Shown here: piece after piece, positions 30,039 to 38,778 of the stretch | Position numbering within the stretch: the stretch's first letter is position 1 | Layout: every line of letters begins with the position of its first letter | Source: Paraburkholderia sp. FT54 | GTDB taxonomy: Bacteria > Pseudomonadota > Gammaproteobacteria > Burkholderiales > Burkholderiaceae | Length of the DNA: 64,000 bases | Assembly: GCF_031585635.1 (NCBI RefSeq) | Contig: NZ_CP134195.1 | Location: 2,542,001-2,606,000, forward strand | Direction of reading: 5' to 3' | Notes under the pieces: generated by a model | The model's input: the letters and a program-made list of their open reading frames with translations, nothing else | Databases searched by the model: none | Told to the model about the DNA's origin: nothing | Made by a program: the position numbers and the translations under genes

Positions 30039-31358
30039 ATGTCCGCTCTCCTGCCTGCCTTTATGCCATCCGTCAGCGAACTGACCCTGAACGGCCTGCT
30101 CCCGCATCTGGTCCGGGAAGAGTCCGGCTGGACCGCGACGTGGCGCGCGCTGACTTTACACAGCGTGTTCCAGCCGGTGCTGTCGGTGACGCACCAGCGC
30201 GTGGTCGGCTATGAGGGGTTGCTGCGCGCCTTCGATCCAGTCGGGTTGCCGGTCTCGCCCGACGTGCTGTTTTCCGGCACCCGCTCGGCCGCTGACGCCC
30301 GCGAGCTCGACCGCATCGCGCGCTGCCTGCATGTGGCGAATTTCATGGAGCAAGGCATCAGCACCGGCTGGCTGTTTCTGAATACGCGTCCGCAGGTGTT
30401 CGAAACCGGCTGGCCGCAACGCGCTTTCATCGACGAACTGTCTGCGCACTTCGGTCTGCCGCAGGAGCGCATCGTGATCGAAGTGCTCGAGCAGCCTGCC
30501 GACGACGAATCCGCTGTCGCCAGCATGCTCGCCGCGTCGCAGCCGCGCGACTTCCTGATCGCGATCGACGACTTCGGCACCGGCTTCTCGAACTTCGACC
30601 GCGTATGGCGCTTCCGCCCCGACATCGTCAAACTCGACCGCTCGCTGGTCGCGCGCGCCGGTAAGCGCGAAGGCGATGACTCGATGATCGGCCATCTGGT
30701 CTCGATGCTGCATCAATCCGGCACGCTGGTGCTGGCCGAAGGCGTCGAAACCGACGAGGAGCTGATGATCCTGATGGAGGCCGACGTCGATTTCGTCCAG
30801 GGGTTCTGGCTCGGGCAACCGAAGAGTTCCGTGCAGGCGGCCTGCGCGAAAGTGCCGGCGGTGATCGAATCGATGTGGCGCAAGTTCGCCGACTACGAAC
30901 GCGAGCACGCCGGCCACCAGCGGCTCGGTTTCGAAGGCTTTGCAGAAGCGGTGCTGGCCGCCGCCGAGACCTACAATGCCACCGGCGATCTGCGCCAGGC
31001 GGCGCAAAAGGTCTGGCATCTGCGCGAAGCACGCCGCGTGTTCATCACCGACGGACAGGGCGAGCAGACCCTACCCTCCGTCACGGCCGCCTCGGTGCCG
31101 CCGCCTCCGCTGCGGCTCGCGCCGCTCTATACCGATACGCGCAGCAACTGGTCGCGGCGGGCCTATTTCAAGCACGCGCTCGCCGCGCCGGGGCGCGTCG
31201 CGATGATGGGTCCGCATTATTCGCTCGCCGACGGTCAGGACTGCTACACCGCGGCCCTCGCCTTCGAGCATGACGGCACGCATGTGCTCTGCGTCGATTT
31301 CGTGCCGGCCGCCACGGCCACGGATGCGCGTCCCGCGGGACGCGGCAGCAAGCGCTAA
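30039..31358 (+). CDS. EAL-domain cyclic-di-GMP phosphodiesterase with C-terminal sensor-like domain
   Basis: This 439-residue protein has an EAL domain (about 40-270) that hydrolyses c-di-GMP. The first motif is YEGLLR (EGL instead of EAL), followed by NTRP, IEVLEQ, IDDFGTGFSNF, DIVKLDRSL, LAEGVET and QGFWLGQP. The Glu, Asn, Asp-Asp, Lys, Glu and Gln that bind metal or carry out catalysis are all present, so activity is likely. The C-terminal part (about 365-425, NWSRRAYFKHALAAPGRV) resembles the PAS/PDC-like YkuI_C domain, a possible ligand sensor. No membrane segment is seen. The gene ends tail to tail with arfB. The exact start is uncertain (30039 or 30063). Confidence 0.88.
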   Translation: MSALLPAFMPSVSELTLNGLLPHLVREESGWTATWRALTLHSVFQPVLSVTHQRVVGYEGLLRAFDPVGLPVSPDVLFSGTRSAADARELDRIARCLHVANFMEQGISTGWLFLNTRPQVFETGWPQRAFIDELSAHFGLPQERIVIEVLEQPADDESAVASMLAASQPRDFLIAIDDFGTGFSNFDRVWRFRPDIVKLDRSLVARAGKREGDDSMIGHLVSMLHQSGTLVLAEGVETDEELMILMEADVDFVQGFWLGQPKSSVQAACAKVPAVIESMWRKFADYEREHAGHQRLGFEGFAEAVLAAAETYNATGDLRQAAQKVWHLREARRVFITDGQGEQTLPSVTAASVPPPPLRLAPLYTDTRSNWSRRAYFKHALAAPGRVAMMGPHYSLADGQDCYTAALAFEHDGTHVLCVDFVPAATATDARPAGRGSKR

Positions 31359-31759
31359 TCGTCCACCCGGCCGCGGCCGGATTTGATCTCGCTGCGTTTG
31401 GCCTTGCCGTCGAGGCGCCGCAGGTTCGACGCGCGCGTCGGCCGGGTTGCGACGCGCGGCTTGCGCGTTACGCTGACGCTTTCGATCAGTTCATCGAGCC
31501 GCGCCAACGCCGCCGCGCGATTCATCTCCTGGGTCCGATGCTCCTGCGCCTTGATGATGACGACGCCGTCGCGCGTGAGCCGATGATCGGACAGCGCGAG
31601 CAGGCGCATTTTCAACACTTCCGGCAACGACGAAGCCTGCACATCGAAGCGCAGATGAATGGCGCTCGAGACCTTGTTGACGTTCTGGCCGCCCGCCCCT
31701 TGCGCGCGCACTGCGGTCAGTTCGATTTCGTTCGGCGGGATCGGATAGCGGGAAGTCAT
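31355..31759 (-). CDS. arfB: Peptidyl-tRNA hydrolase ArfB (YaeJ), stalled-ribosome rescue
   Basis: ArfB is a release-factor-like hydrolase that frees peptides from ribosomes stalled without a stop codon. The 134-residue protein has the catalytic GGQ motif in VRAQGAGGQNVNKVSSAIHL and a basic C-terminal tail (VATRPTRASNLRRLDGKAKRSEIKSG as two segments) that enters the mRNA channel. The start is the ATG of MTSRYPIPPNEIEL; a TTG five codons upstream is unlikely. It overlaps the EAL gene by 4 bp at the stop codons, in convergent orientation. Confidence 0.95.
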   Translation of the reverse strand: MTSRYPIPPNEIELTAVRAQGAGGQNVNKVSSAIHLRFDVQASSLPEVLKMRLLALSDHRLTRDGVVIIKAQEHRTQEMNRAAALARLDELIESVSVTRKPRVATRPTRASNLRRLDGKAKRSEIKSGRGRVDD

Positions 31760-31912
31760 GAGGCGAGCTTGCAATTGAAGGCATGAGTGTACACAGCGCG
31801 AGCCCGATTGCAGCCTACGGACTACCGGGCGCGGCGGCCAATGCGAAAAACTATTTGCGTCCGCGCGGCCAGTTCATCGATACTGCATTTTTCGCTTACA
31901 GCGTAAATTCAG

Positions 31913-32554
31913 ATGAAACTCCGTCCAGGTTTTGTGCTGGAACTGGCCGTCAACTTTCTGTTGCCGTGGCTCGCCTACCGGCTTGCGCTGCCGCACCTGG
32001 GCGAGACCGGCGCGTTGATCGCGTCCGCCGTGCCGCCGATCGTGTGGAGCTTGATCGAGCTCGTGCGTTTTCGGCGCGTCGACGCGCTGAGCGTGATGGT
32101 GGTGGCCGGCATCGTGCTCTCGGTCGCGGCGATGGCGCTCGGCGGCAGTCCGCGCATGCTGCTGTTGCGCGAGTCGCTGGTGTCTGGTGCGGTCGGCGTG
32201 GTGTTTCTGCTCTCGTTGCCGATGCGTCGCCCACTGATCTTCTATCTCGCGCGCGCCACCGTCGCCCGCGAGACGGAAGGCGGCGCGGCGCGCTTCGAAG
32301 CGCTCTGGCAGGAGCGGCCCGCCCTCGTCACCGCGATGCGGCTGATGACGCTCGTGTGGGGCGTCGGCCTGACCGGTGAAACGGCGCTGCGTGCGTGGAT
32401 GGCGCTTACGTGGCCGATCGAGCGCTTCCTGGTGGTCTCGCCGTTTATCGGTTACGGCATCTATGGCGGCCTCACGCTGTGGACGCTGTGGTATCGAAAG
32501 ACCATGCGCGGGCGGGTCGAGGCGCGCGTGCGGCCGGGTGGCGCTGCTAGTTGA
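31913..32554 (+). CDS. VC0807-like integral membrane protein
   Basis: This 213-residue protein has about six membrane helices and the arrangement of the VC0807 family (FVLELAVNFLLPWLAYRLA, ASAVPPIVWSLIELVRFRRVD, SVMVVAGIVLSVAAMALGG, LVSGAVGVVFLLSLPMRRPL). The conserved PPIxWS and RRP segments support the family. Its function is unknown. It converges on recD, with the tandem repeats between them. Confidence 0.75.
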   Translation: MKLRPGFVLELAVNFLLPWLAYRLALPHLGETGALIASAVPPIVWSLIELVRFRRVDALSVMVVAGIVLSVAAMALGGSPRMLLLRESLVSGAVGVVFLLSLPMRRPLIFYLARATVARETEGGAARFEALWQERPALVTAMRLMTLVWGVGLTGETALRAWMALTWPIERFLVVSPFIGYGIYGGLTLWTLWYRKTMRGRVEARVRPGGAAS

Positions 32555-32611
32555 GCGGGTTCGGCGCTGAATGCGCGCCTGGACGGTCGCGGCAATCTGC
32601 CCATTTGCCGG

Positions 32612-32681
32612 TCTGCCCTCTGCCCTCTGCCCTCTGCCCTCTGCCCTCTGCCCTCTGCCCTCTGCCCTCTGCCCTCTGCCC
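32612..32681. repeat. Tandem repeat, 7-bp unit x 10
   Basis: Ten perfect copies of TCTGCCC occur in the 255-bp gap between two convergent genes. The tract abuts a second array with an 8-bp unit that shares the core TCTGCC. Copy number of such perfect short arrays usually varies between strains. Confidence 0.95.
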
Positions 32682-32687
32682 CTTGCC

Positions 32688-32758
32688 GTTCTGCCGTTCT
32701 GCCGTTCTGCCGTTCTGCCGTTCTGCCGTTCTGCCGTTCTGCCGTTCTGCCGTTCTGC
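32688..32758. repeat. Tandem repeat, 8-bp unit x 8.9
   Basis: Eight perfect copies of GTTCTGCC plus a 7-bp partial copy follow six bases after the 7-bp array. The unit equals GT plus the TCTGCC core of the neighbour. Confidence 0.95.
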
Positions 32759-32809
32759 AGCTTAATTCGCGTGATCCGGCCGCGCGGCAGCCCCCGCCAG
32801 TCGCACATG

Positions 32810-35089
32810 CTACTCAGCGCCGCGCCACGCCTCCGCTATCCGCGCGGCTAACCCCGAGTCACGCTGTGTCGGCGTCGCGATGGCCTGCGCCAGCACGGCG
32901 CGCCCGCCGATCACTTCCACCCGTTCACGCGCGCGGGTGATCGCCGTGTACACCAGTTCACGCGACAACACCCGGCTGAATACCGACGGCAGCATCAGCA
33001 CCGCATGCTCGAACTCCGAGCCCTGCGATTTGTGGACCGTGAGCGCGAACGCGGTGTCGTGCGGCGGAAGCGCTGCCGGCGATACCGCTCGCAAACCACC
33101 GTCGCCGGTCCGGAAATACACGCGCAACGCACCGCTCGCGCCCGGCAGCGCAATGCCGATATCGCCGTTGAAGAGACCAAGCGCGTAATCGTTGCGCGTC
33201 ACCATGACCGGACGGCCGGCGAACCACGGCGCGCCCACTGCCAGCGTCACACCCGCCGCGCGCCGCACCTGCGCCGCCATCGCCGTATTCACCTGATCGA
33301 CGCCGCGTGGCCCGGAGCGGGTCGCGCACAGAATGCGGAAACGGTTCAACGCGTCGAACAGCGGCAATGGGTCGGGCGTTTCGGCTGCTAGCGCTGCGGC
33401 AAGCGCCTCGGCGTAGGGCGCGAAACCGGCGGCGAGCCGCGCGACGGTGCGCTCGGCAAGCGTCGCGTGCGTATCCTCGTGAAGCGCCGCTGCGCACGTT
33501 TGCGAGGGATCGGTGCGCAGGACATCGAGCGCGGCGCTCGCCGAGCCGTTGCGAATCGCGAGCGACAGTCGGCCGATCGGCGACTCCAGGCCGAACCGGT
33601 AGTTGCGCTCGAGCCAGACGACGCAATCGGCGAGCGGGGTCTGCATGGGCGACGCGAGTGTCGGCGGCGGTACTGCGCTTTCGAAGAGGTCACCGAGGGG
33701 GGGTTCATCGAAAGCATCCGGCGAACCGGCATGTGCAAACTGGTCGTCGTCCGCCATGTTGGACCGCGCAAAAAAATCAGTGGGCTCCTTGTCGAAGCCC
33801 CGCGATGCGTCCGGCAATGCTTCAGTGAGCCGCGTTTCGTCGATGCCAAGCGCCTCGGCGATTTGCCGCAAACCACCTTGCGTAAAAGCCGGACGCGCGC
33901 TGAGTTCGGCAAACACCGCGCCGGCCTCGACGGCGGCGAGCTGGTCCTTGTCGCCGAGCATCACGAGACGCGTCTGCGGGGCGATGGCGTCGAGCAGATG
34001 CGCGCCCATGGCGACGTCGATCATCGACGCCTCGTCGATCACGACGACATCGTAAGGCAGCGGGTTGTCCCGATGATGCCGGAAACGTCCTCCCGGCCCG
34101 GAGCCGAGCAAACGATGCAAGGTGTACGACGTCTGCGGCAAACGTGTGGCGAGTTCCGGCGGCAAATCGCCGGCGCGCGCGAGCAAGGCCTCCTGCATGC
34201 GCTGCGCGGCCTTGCCAGTGGGCGCGGCGAGTGCGATCCGCAAATCCGCGCGCGCGTCGAGAAGGCAGGCCAGCACGCCGACCACAGTGGTGGTCTTGCC
34301 GGTGCCAGGCCCGCCGCTGACGATGGTGAGCTGTCCCGACAGCGCCATGACCGCCGCGACACGTTGCCAGTCGACTTCGTCGTCCTTCGGCGGACCGAAG
34401 TAGCGCAGCAGACGCTCGTGCAGTGTCTGGGCGTTGGTGTTAGCGCTCGTGTTACCGCTGGCGTCGGCGTCGGCGTCGGCATCGGCATCGGCATCGGCGT
34501 TGGCGTTGGCACCGGCCTTCGCACCGGCGTTCCCGCTAGCGTCCGAACTTGCTCCCGCGCGCGCGCCGACACCAGCAAACAATCCAGCCTCAGCACCGTC
34601 CTCCGCAGCATCACGCCCACGAGATTGAGCATCCACCGCTTGCTCGACGCCCTTTCCCGCCCCCGCATGCGCCACCAACGCGCGCGCAAGCCGCCGCTCG
34701 TAGTCGTAATAGCGAGCCAGATACAAGCGCCCTTGCCCATCGACCACCAGCGGCCGCAACGCCGCCGCGCTTTGCGAACCATCGCTCGCCATGCCGCTGG
34801 CGAGCAGCGCCGCGCGCACGTCGGCGCTCGATGCCGAGAAACGTCGCGCCAGCAACGCAAGCGGCACGCACACGTGCCCTTCAGCCGTCGCGCGGCTCGC
34901 GGCGAAGGCGCCGCGAGCCGCCCACCTGACCGCCTCCGCCGACGCTCCGCCGCGCCGCGCCAACGTGCCGATGCGGCGCGCAAAGCCTTCAGCGAGCGCG
35001 ATGCTGAAATCGGCCGGCGCGGGCAAATGCACGCCGATGTCGTCGAGCTCAGGCAGCGCCGCCGATGCGCTCTGTTCGAACGTGCTCAT
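32810..35089 (-). CDS. recD: Exodeoxyribonuclease V alpha subunit RecD
   Basis: RecD is the 5'-3' helicase subunit of RecBCD, which resects double-strand breaks until Chi. The 759-residue protein has Walker A (SGGPGTGKTTTVV, about residue 256), a DEASMID motif (about 348) and the C-terminal motif VI region (FALTVHKSQGSEF). The N-terminal domain contacts RecB. A low-complexity insert (about 142-220) contains an Asp-Ala repeat encoded by a hexanucleotide array. The ATG overlaps the recB stop by 4 bp; a TTG further upstream is rejected. It is the last gene of recC-recB-recD. Confidence 0.95.
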   Translation of the reverse strand: MSTFEQSASAALPELDDIGVHLPAPADFSIALAEGFARRIGTLARRGGASAEAVRWAARGAFAASRATAEGHVCVPLALLARRFSASSADVRAALLASGMASDGSQSAAALRPLVVDGQGRLYLARYYDYERRLARALVAHAGAGKGVEQAVDAQSRGRDAAEDGAEAGLFAGVGARAGASSDASGNAGAKAGANANADADADADADADASGNTSANTNAQTLHERLLRYFGPPKDDEVDWQRVAAVMALSGQLTIVSGGPGTGKTTTVVGVLACLLDARADLRIALAAPTGKAAQRMQEALLARAGDLPPELATRLPQTSYTLHRLLGSGPGGRFRHHRDNPLPYDVVVIDEASMIDVAMGAHLLDAIAPQTRLVMLGDKDQLAAVEAGAVFAELSARPAFTQGGLRQIAEALGIDETRLTEALPDASRGFDKEPTDFFARSNMADDDQFAHAGSPDAFDEPPLGDLFESAVPPPTLASPMQTPLADCVVWLERNYRFGLESPIGRLSLAIRNGSASAALDVLRTDPSQTCAAALHEDTHATLAERTVARLAAGFAPYAEALAAALAAETPDPLPLFDALNRFRILCATRSGPRGVDQVNTAMAAQVRRAAGVTLAVGAPWFAGRPVMVTRNDYALGLFNGDIGIALPGASGALRVYFRTGDGGLRAVSPAALPPHDTAFALTVHKSQGSEFEHAVLMLPSVFSRVLSRELVYTAITRARERVEVIGGRAVLAQAIATPTQRDSGLAARIAEAWRGAE
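34461..34513 (-). repeat. In-frame hexanucleotide repeat in recD
   Basis: Units of GTCGGC/ATCGGC (plus strand) repeat about eight times and encode an Asp-Ala dipeptide run within a Gly/Ala/Asn/Asp-rich insert of RecD. Each unit is six bases, so copy-number changes keep the frame. Confidence 0.8.
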
Positions 35090-38000
35090 GCGACACCCCC
35101 GATCATGGCCGCATCGAGCAATGCAACCAACTCGAACGCGGGCCGCCGCGCATGCACTCCCGCCGGTCCGTCTACGTCGCGCCAATGCGGACGCACGCCG
35201 CGCACGAACAGATACAGATAGCCGCCGATGTGCGTGTCGTACGAATAATCGCGCACCCGCGTTTTCAGATAACGATGCAGCGCGACCGTGTAAAGCAGCG
35301 CCTGCAGGTGATACGCGTGGCTCGCCATGGCCGCTTCGAGCGGCGCGGCGGCGTAGTCGGCGGCGGTGTCGCCCAGGTGGTTCGACTTCCAGTCGACGAT
35401 CCAGAAACGGCCGTCGTACTCGACGATCATGTCGATAAATCCTTTGACGAACCCGCGCAACATGCCGGGTTCCAGTGCGACGTCGGGATAGCCGTGTTCG
35501 ATCAGCAGTTCTCGCAACGCGGGAAAATCCAGCGACGGCGCGGCGAACAGAAACTCGAGCTCGTTCAGACGCCGGCGCGGATTCAGTTTGGCGAGCGTCA
35601 TGCCGGGCCGCAGTTCGGTAGTGACCACGTCCCCGAGCAGGTTGTGCATCATGGCGGGCAGGCGTGCGGCGAGTTCAGGCACAGCTGGCGCCGGACGCTC
35701 GCGCAACGCACCGCGGATGGCGTCGGCCCACGTCTGCGGCTCGCTGAAATCAGCGAGTTCGAACATGCGATGCAGACAATCGCCCGCAGCGGCCCCGCGC
35801 GGAAACGCGAGGATGTCGTCTTCCGCGTAGGGGGGCGCCAGCGGCGCGGGCGCCGGCGCGACGACGAGCGCATCGGCAATCTCGTCGTGATCGGGCCGCA
35901 CCTCTTCCGCCGGCGCGTGCATCTCTTCGGCTTTACTGCCGGCGGCGATCAGGCCGCTGAAACTCGCCATGCGCCATTGATCGCGCAACGGCCTGCGATT
36001 GGCGCGCGCCTGCATTCGCGCACTGCGGTCCTGAAGGCTTTCGAGCGGTACGCGGCGCGCCGGCCTGGGCAGCGCCTGCAACGTGATCGGCCCACCCGCC
36101 AGCGCTTGCCAACGCGCCGACAACGCAGCTTCGTCGGGCGGCTCGGCGAGCCAGTCGCCGAAATCATGGCCGCTGCCGGCCACAAGCCAGTTCAACACGC
36201 TGCGGCGCGACTCCCTGGTAGAGCGCGACGACAGATACGTGCCGGCAACCAGATAGCAGCGGTAGACGGCACGCGTCAACGCCACATAGACGAGCCGCGC
36301 CCGTTCCGCCGCCTGTTCGCGTACCGCGTAGCGCGACGCATGCTCGGCCTCTTCGTCGTCGCAACCGTAGTGCAGCACCGCATCGCCGGCCTCGTCGTGA
36401 TACTCGCGCGCATCCGGCAAACCGGACGACGGCGGCTCGCGCAACCCGCCGTCGTTCAGGAACGGACAGAACACCACCGCATATTCGAGCCCTTTCGATT
36501 TGTGGACCGTGACGATCTGCACGAGGTTGCGATCGGACTCGAGCCGCAACTGCGCGTCTTCGCCACCGCCCTGGGTGCGTTGCGCGGCGAGCCAGCGCAA
36601 GGTCGGCGCAATACCGGGCTGCGTTGCGGCGCGCGCCTGCACGAGTTCGGCCAGATGGTTCACGTTCGTTAGACGCCGTTCGCCGTCCGCCGCGGCAACC
36701 AGCCGTTGCGCGACGCGCAGCTCACGCATCAGCGTGCGCCACATCACCGCGAAGCCGCGTTCATGCCACAGCGTGCGGTAACGCGAAAAACGTTCGACCC
36801 AACCCATCGCATCGGCGGCGTGCGTGGGATCGTCGGCGACCGATGGAGCGTCGGCGACCTGCTCGAGACGCCACAGCGCAGCGGCGTCGAGACCCAGCCA
36901 ATCCGTTGCCAGCGCGGCGCGCAGACGGCGCAGATCGCCGGGCGTATCGACGGCGGCCAGCACGCGTTCGATCTGCTCGGCGTCGAGCGTCGCAAATACC
37001 GACGCCTGCGCCAGCTCCACGCTGCCGACGCCCCACGCGGCCAGCACGCGTTTGATCAGACTGCCCTGCTTATGCGTTTGCACCAGCACCGCGATGTTGC
37101 CCGGCGCGAGCGGCGCGTCGCCGATCGTCACCGAACCTTCGCGCGCGCCGCGCAGCAGCCGCACGATCTCGGCGGCGCACGCTTCGCTCGCTTCGCGCTG
37201 CGCCTCGCGTTTGGTCAACGCGGCGTCGCCTTGCGGCAAGCTCCAGATACGGAAGTCGCCGTCGCTCGCCTCTTGATCGGCGAACGGCGGTCTGCGCCGT
37301 TCGCCCGCCCGCACCGGCTGATAGTCGAGGCCATCCAGCACGAACGCTTGCGGGTTGGCTTCGAAGAGCCGGTTGCACGCCTCGACGATGGGCGCGGTCG
37401 AGCGCTGATTGACGGCCAGCGTGTAGCACGCGGATGCCGCCTCACGCGCCGCCAGATAGGTATGCAAATCGGCCGCGCGGAAACTGTAGATCGCCTGCTT
37501 CGGATCGCCGACCAGAAAGAGCGGACCGGCCGGCGCGAAAATGCGGCTGAAGATCGCGAACTGCAGTGGATCGGTGTCCTGAAACTCGTCGATCAGCGCT
37601 GCGGGATAGCGCGTGCGCAACGCATCGGCCAGCCACGGATGCGCGGCGAGTGCGCGGTACAGATTGGACAGCAGATCGTCGAACGACACCACGCGGCGCG
37701 TGCGCTTGCGCGCCACCAGTTCAGCGGGCGCGTAGTCGAGCCAGCTTTGCACGAGCGAGAGCCAGCGCGCGCGTTGCGCGGCTTCGGCCGCGACCACGGC
37801 CGCCGCCAGCGCTTCGGCGTGTTCGAAGAACGCATGTTCGGGCGGCTCGAACTTGACCTTGGTAGCCTTCTTCAACGCCGAAGCCGTCAGCTTCAACGCG
37901 GTCTTCGGCGGCGGCGCATGGCAGTCGCCTTGCGCGAAGTACTCTGTCCATGCAGCGATGGCGGCGCTCACGTGATCGGGCTTATGCGACGTCTTGCTCA

Positions 38001-38778
38001 GGCGGTCTTGCGCGGCGCCCAACAAACCGACGATCGCGTCGCGCTCCGCATGCCAGAGGTCGTGCGCGGCGTCGAAACCGGCTTGCGGATCACCGCCAAT
38101 GCCGCTTGCGTCGACCTTGCCCCAGCGCAACTGCGCCAAGGGTTTCTTCAGACGCCGCGCGAGTTGTTCGTCGAGTGAAGCGGGACCGGCGCGTTTGGCT
38201 ACCAGCCAAGCGGCGAACGCAGGATGCGCATGCGCCGCCGGTTCGACCTGCTCACGCCAGAAGTCAGCCGCCATTTCGAAGCGCAAGGCCGCGTCGTCGG
38301 CTTCCATTTCGAAGGCGAACGGCATGGCGGCGGCGAACGGCGCCTCCTGCAACGCGCGCTGACAGAATGCGTGGATGGTGTGGATCGCCGCCTGATCGAA
38401 GGTGCGTAGCGCGCGCCGCACCACTTTCAAAGCGTCCTCGCGCTCGATGCCGCGCTGCGGCGCCAGCGTCGTTTCAAACAGACGGCGAATGAACGGATCG
38501 CCGCCGTCGTCATCCATTTCGATCGCGCGATGCAGTTCGGCGAGACGCCCGCGAATGCGCTCGTGCAATTCCGCGGTCGCCGCCTTCGTGAACGTGACGA
38601 CGAGAATCTGGTCCGCGTTCAGGTTCTTTTCGAGTAGCAGCCGCACGTACAAAGCACAGATGTTCCAGGTCTTGCCGGTGCCCGCCGACGCCTCGATCTG
38701 ATTCACGCCATCGAGCGAACAGGCGAAGACGTCGAGCTCTTCGGCGACCAGCGCGTGACTCTTCATGACGCCGCTCAT
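35086..38778 (-). CDS. recB: Exodeoxyribonuclease V beta subunit RecB
   Basis: RecB is the 3'-5' helicase and nuclease of RecBCD and loads RecA. The 1230-residue protein has Walker A (EASAGTGKTWNICAL, about 30-44), a UvrD-type helicase core with Walker B DEFQDTDPLQF (about 393), and GDPKQAIYSFRAADLHTYL. The C-terminal nuclease domain (about 1110) has the DGRFWIVDWKSN motif with the metal-binding Asp and Lys. The start codon overlaps the recC stop by 4 bp. An upstream frame extension of 124 codons lies inside recC and is a shadow. Confidence 0.96.
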   Translation of the reverse strand: MSGVMKSHALVAEELDVFACSLDGVNQIEASAGTGKTWNICALYVRLLLEKNLNADQILVVTFTKAATAELHERIRGRLAELHRAIEMDDDGGDPFIRRLFETTLAPQRGIEREDALKVVRRALRTFDQAAIHTIHAFCQRALQEAPFAAAMPFAFEMEADDAALRFEMAADFWREQVEPAAHAHPAFAAWLVAKRAGPASLDEQLARRLKKPLAQLRWGKVDASGIGGDPQAGFDAAHDLWHAERDAIVGLLGAAQDRLSKTSHKPDHVSAAIAAWTEYFAQGDCHAPPPKTALKLTASALKKATKVKFEPPEHAFFEHAEALAAAVVAAEAAQRARWLSLVQSWLDYAPAELVARKRTRRVVSFDDLLSNLYRALAAHPWLADALRTRYPAALIDEFQDTDPLQFAIFSRIFAPAGPLFLVGDPKQAIYSFRAADLHTYLAAREAASACYTLAVNQRSTAPIVEACNRLFEANPQAFVLDGLDYQPVRAGERRRPPFADQEASDGDFRIWSLPQGDAALTKREAQREASEACAAEIVRLLRGAREGSVTIGDAPLAPGNIAVLVQTHKQGSLIKRVLAAWGVGSVELAQASVFATLDAEQIERVLAAVDTPGDLRRLRAALATDWLGLDAAALWRLEQVADAPSVADDPTHAADAMGWVERFSRYRTLWHERGFAVMWRTLMRELRVAQRLVAAADGERRLTNVNHLAELVQARAATQPGIAPTLRWLAAQRTQGGGEDAQLRLESDRNLVQIVTVHKSKGLEYAVVFCPFLNDGGLREPPSSGLPDAREYHDEAGDAVLHYGCDDEEAEHASRYAVREQAAERARLVYVALTRAVYRCYLVAGTYLSSRSTRESRRSVLNWLVAGSGHDFGDWLAEPPDEAALSARWQALAGGPITLQALPRPARRVPLESLQDRSARMQARANRRPLRDQWRMASFSGLIAAGSKAEEMHAPAEEVRPDHDEIADALVVAPAPAPLAPPYAEDDILAFPRGAAAGDCLHRMFELADFSEPQTWADAIRGALRERPAPAVPELAARLPAMMHNLLGDVVTTELRPGMTLAKLNPRRRLNELEFLFAAPSLDFPALRELLIEHGYPDVALEPGMLRGFVKGFIDMIVEYDGRFWIVDWKSNHLGDTAADYAAAPLEAAMASHAYHLQALLYTVALHRYLKTRVRDYSYDTHIGGYLYLFVRGVRPHWRDVDGPAGVHARRPAFELVALLDAAMIGGVA

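Noticed and set aside
29914..30084. 56-codon ORF with GGAG ribosome site overlapping the EAL gene start
   Set aside because: Composition is Pro/Arg/Leu-rich without any motif; overlap in another frame suggests chance.
32612..32758. Possible CRISPR array
   Set aside because: The units are 7 and 8 bp, directly abutting, with no spacers and no cas genes nearby.
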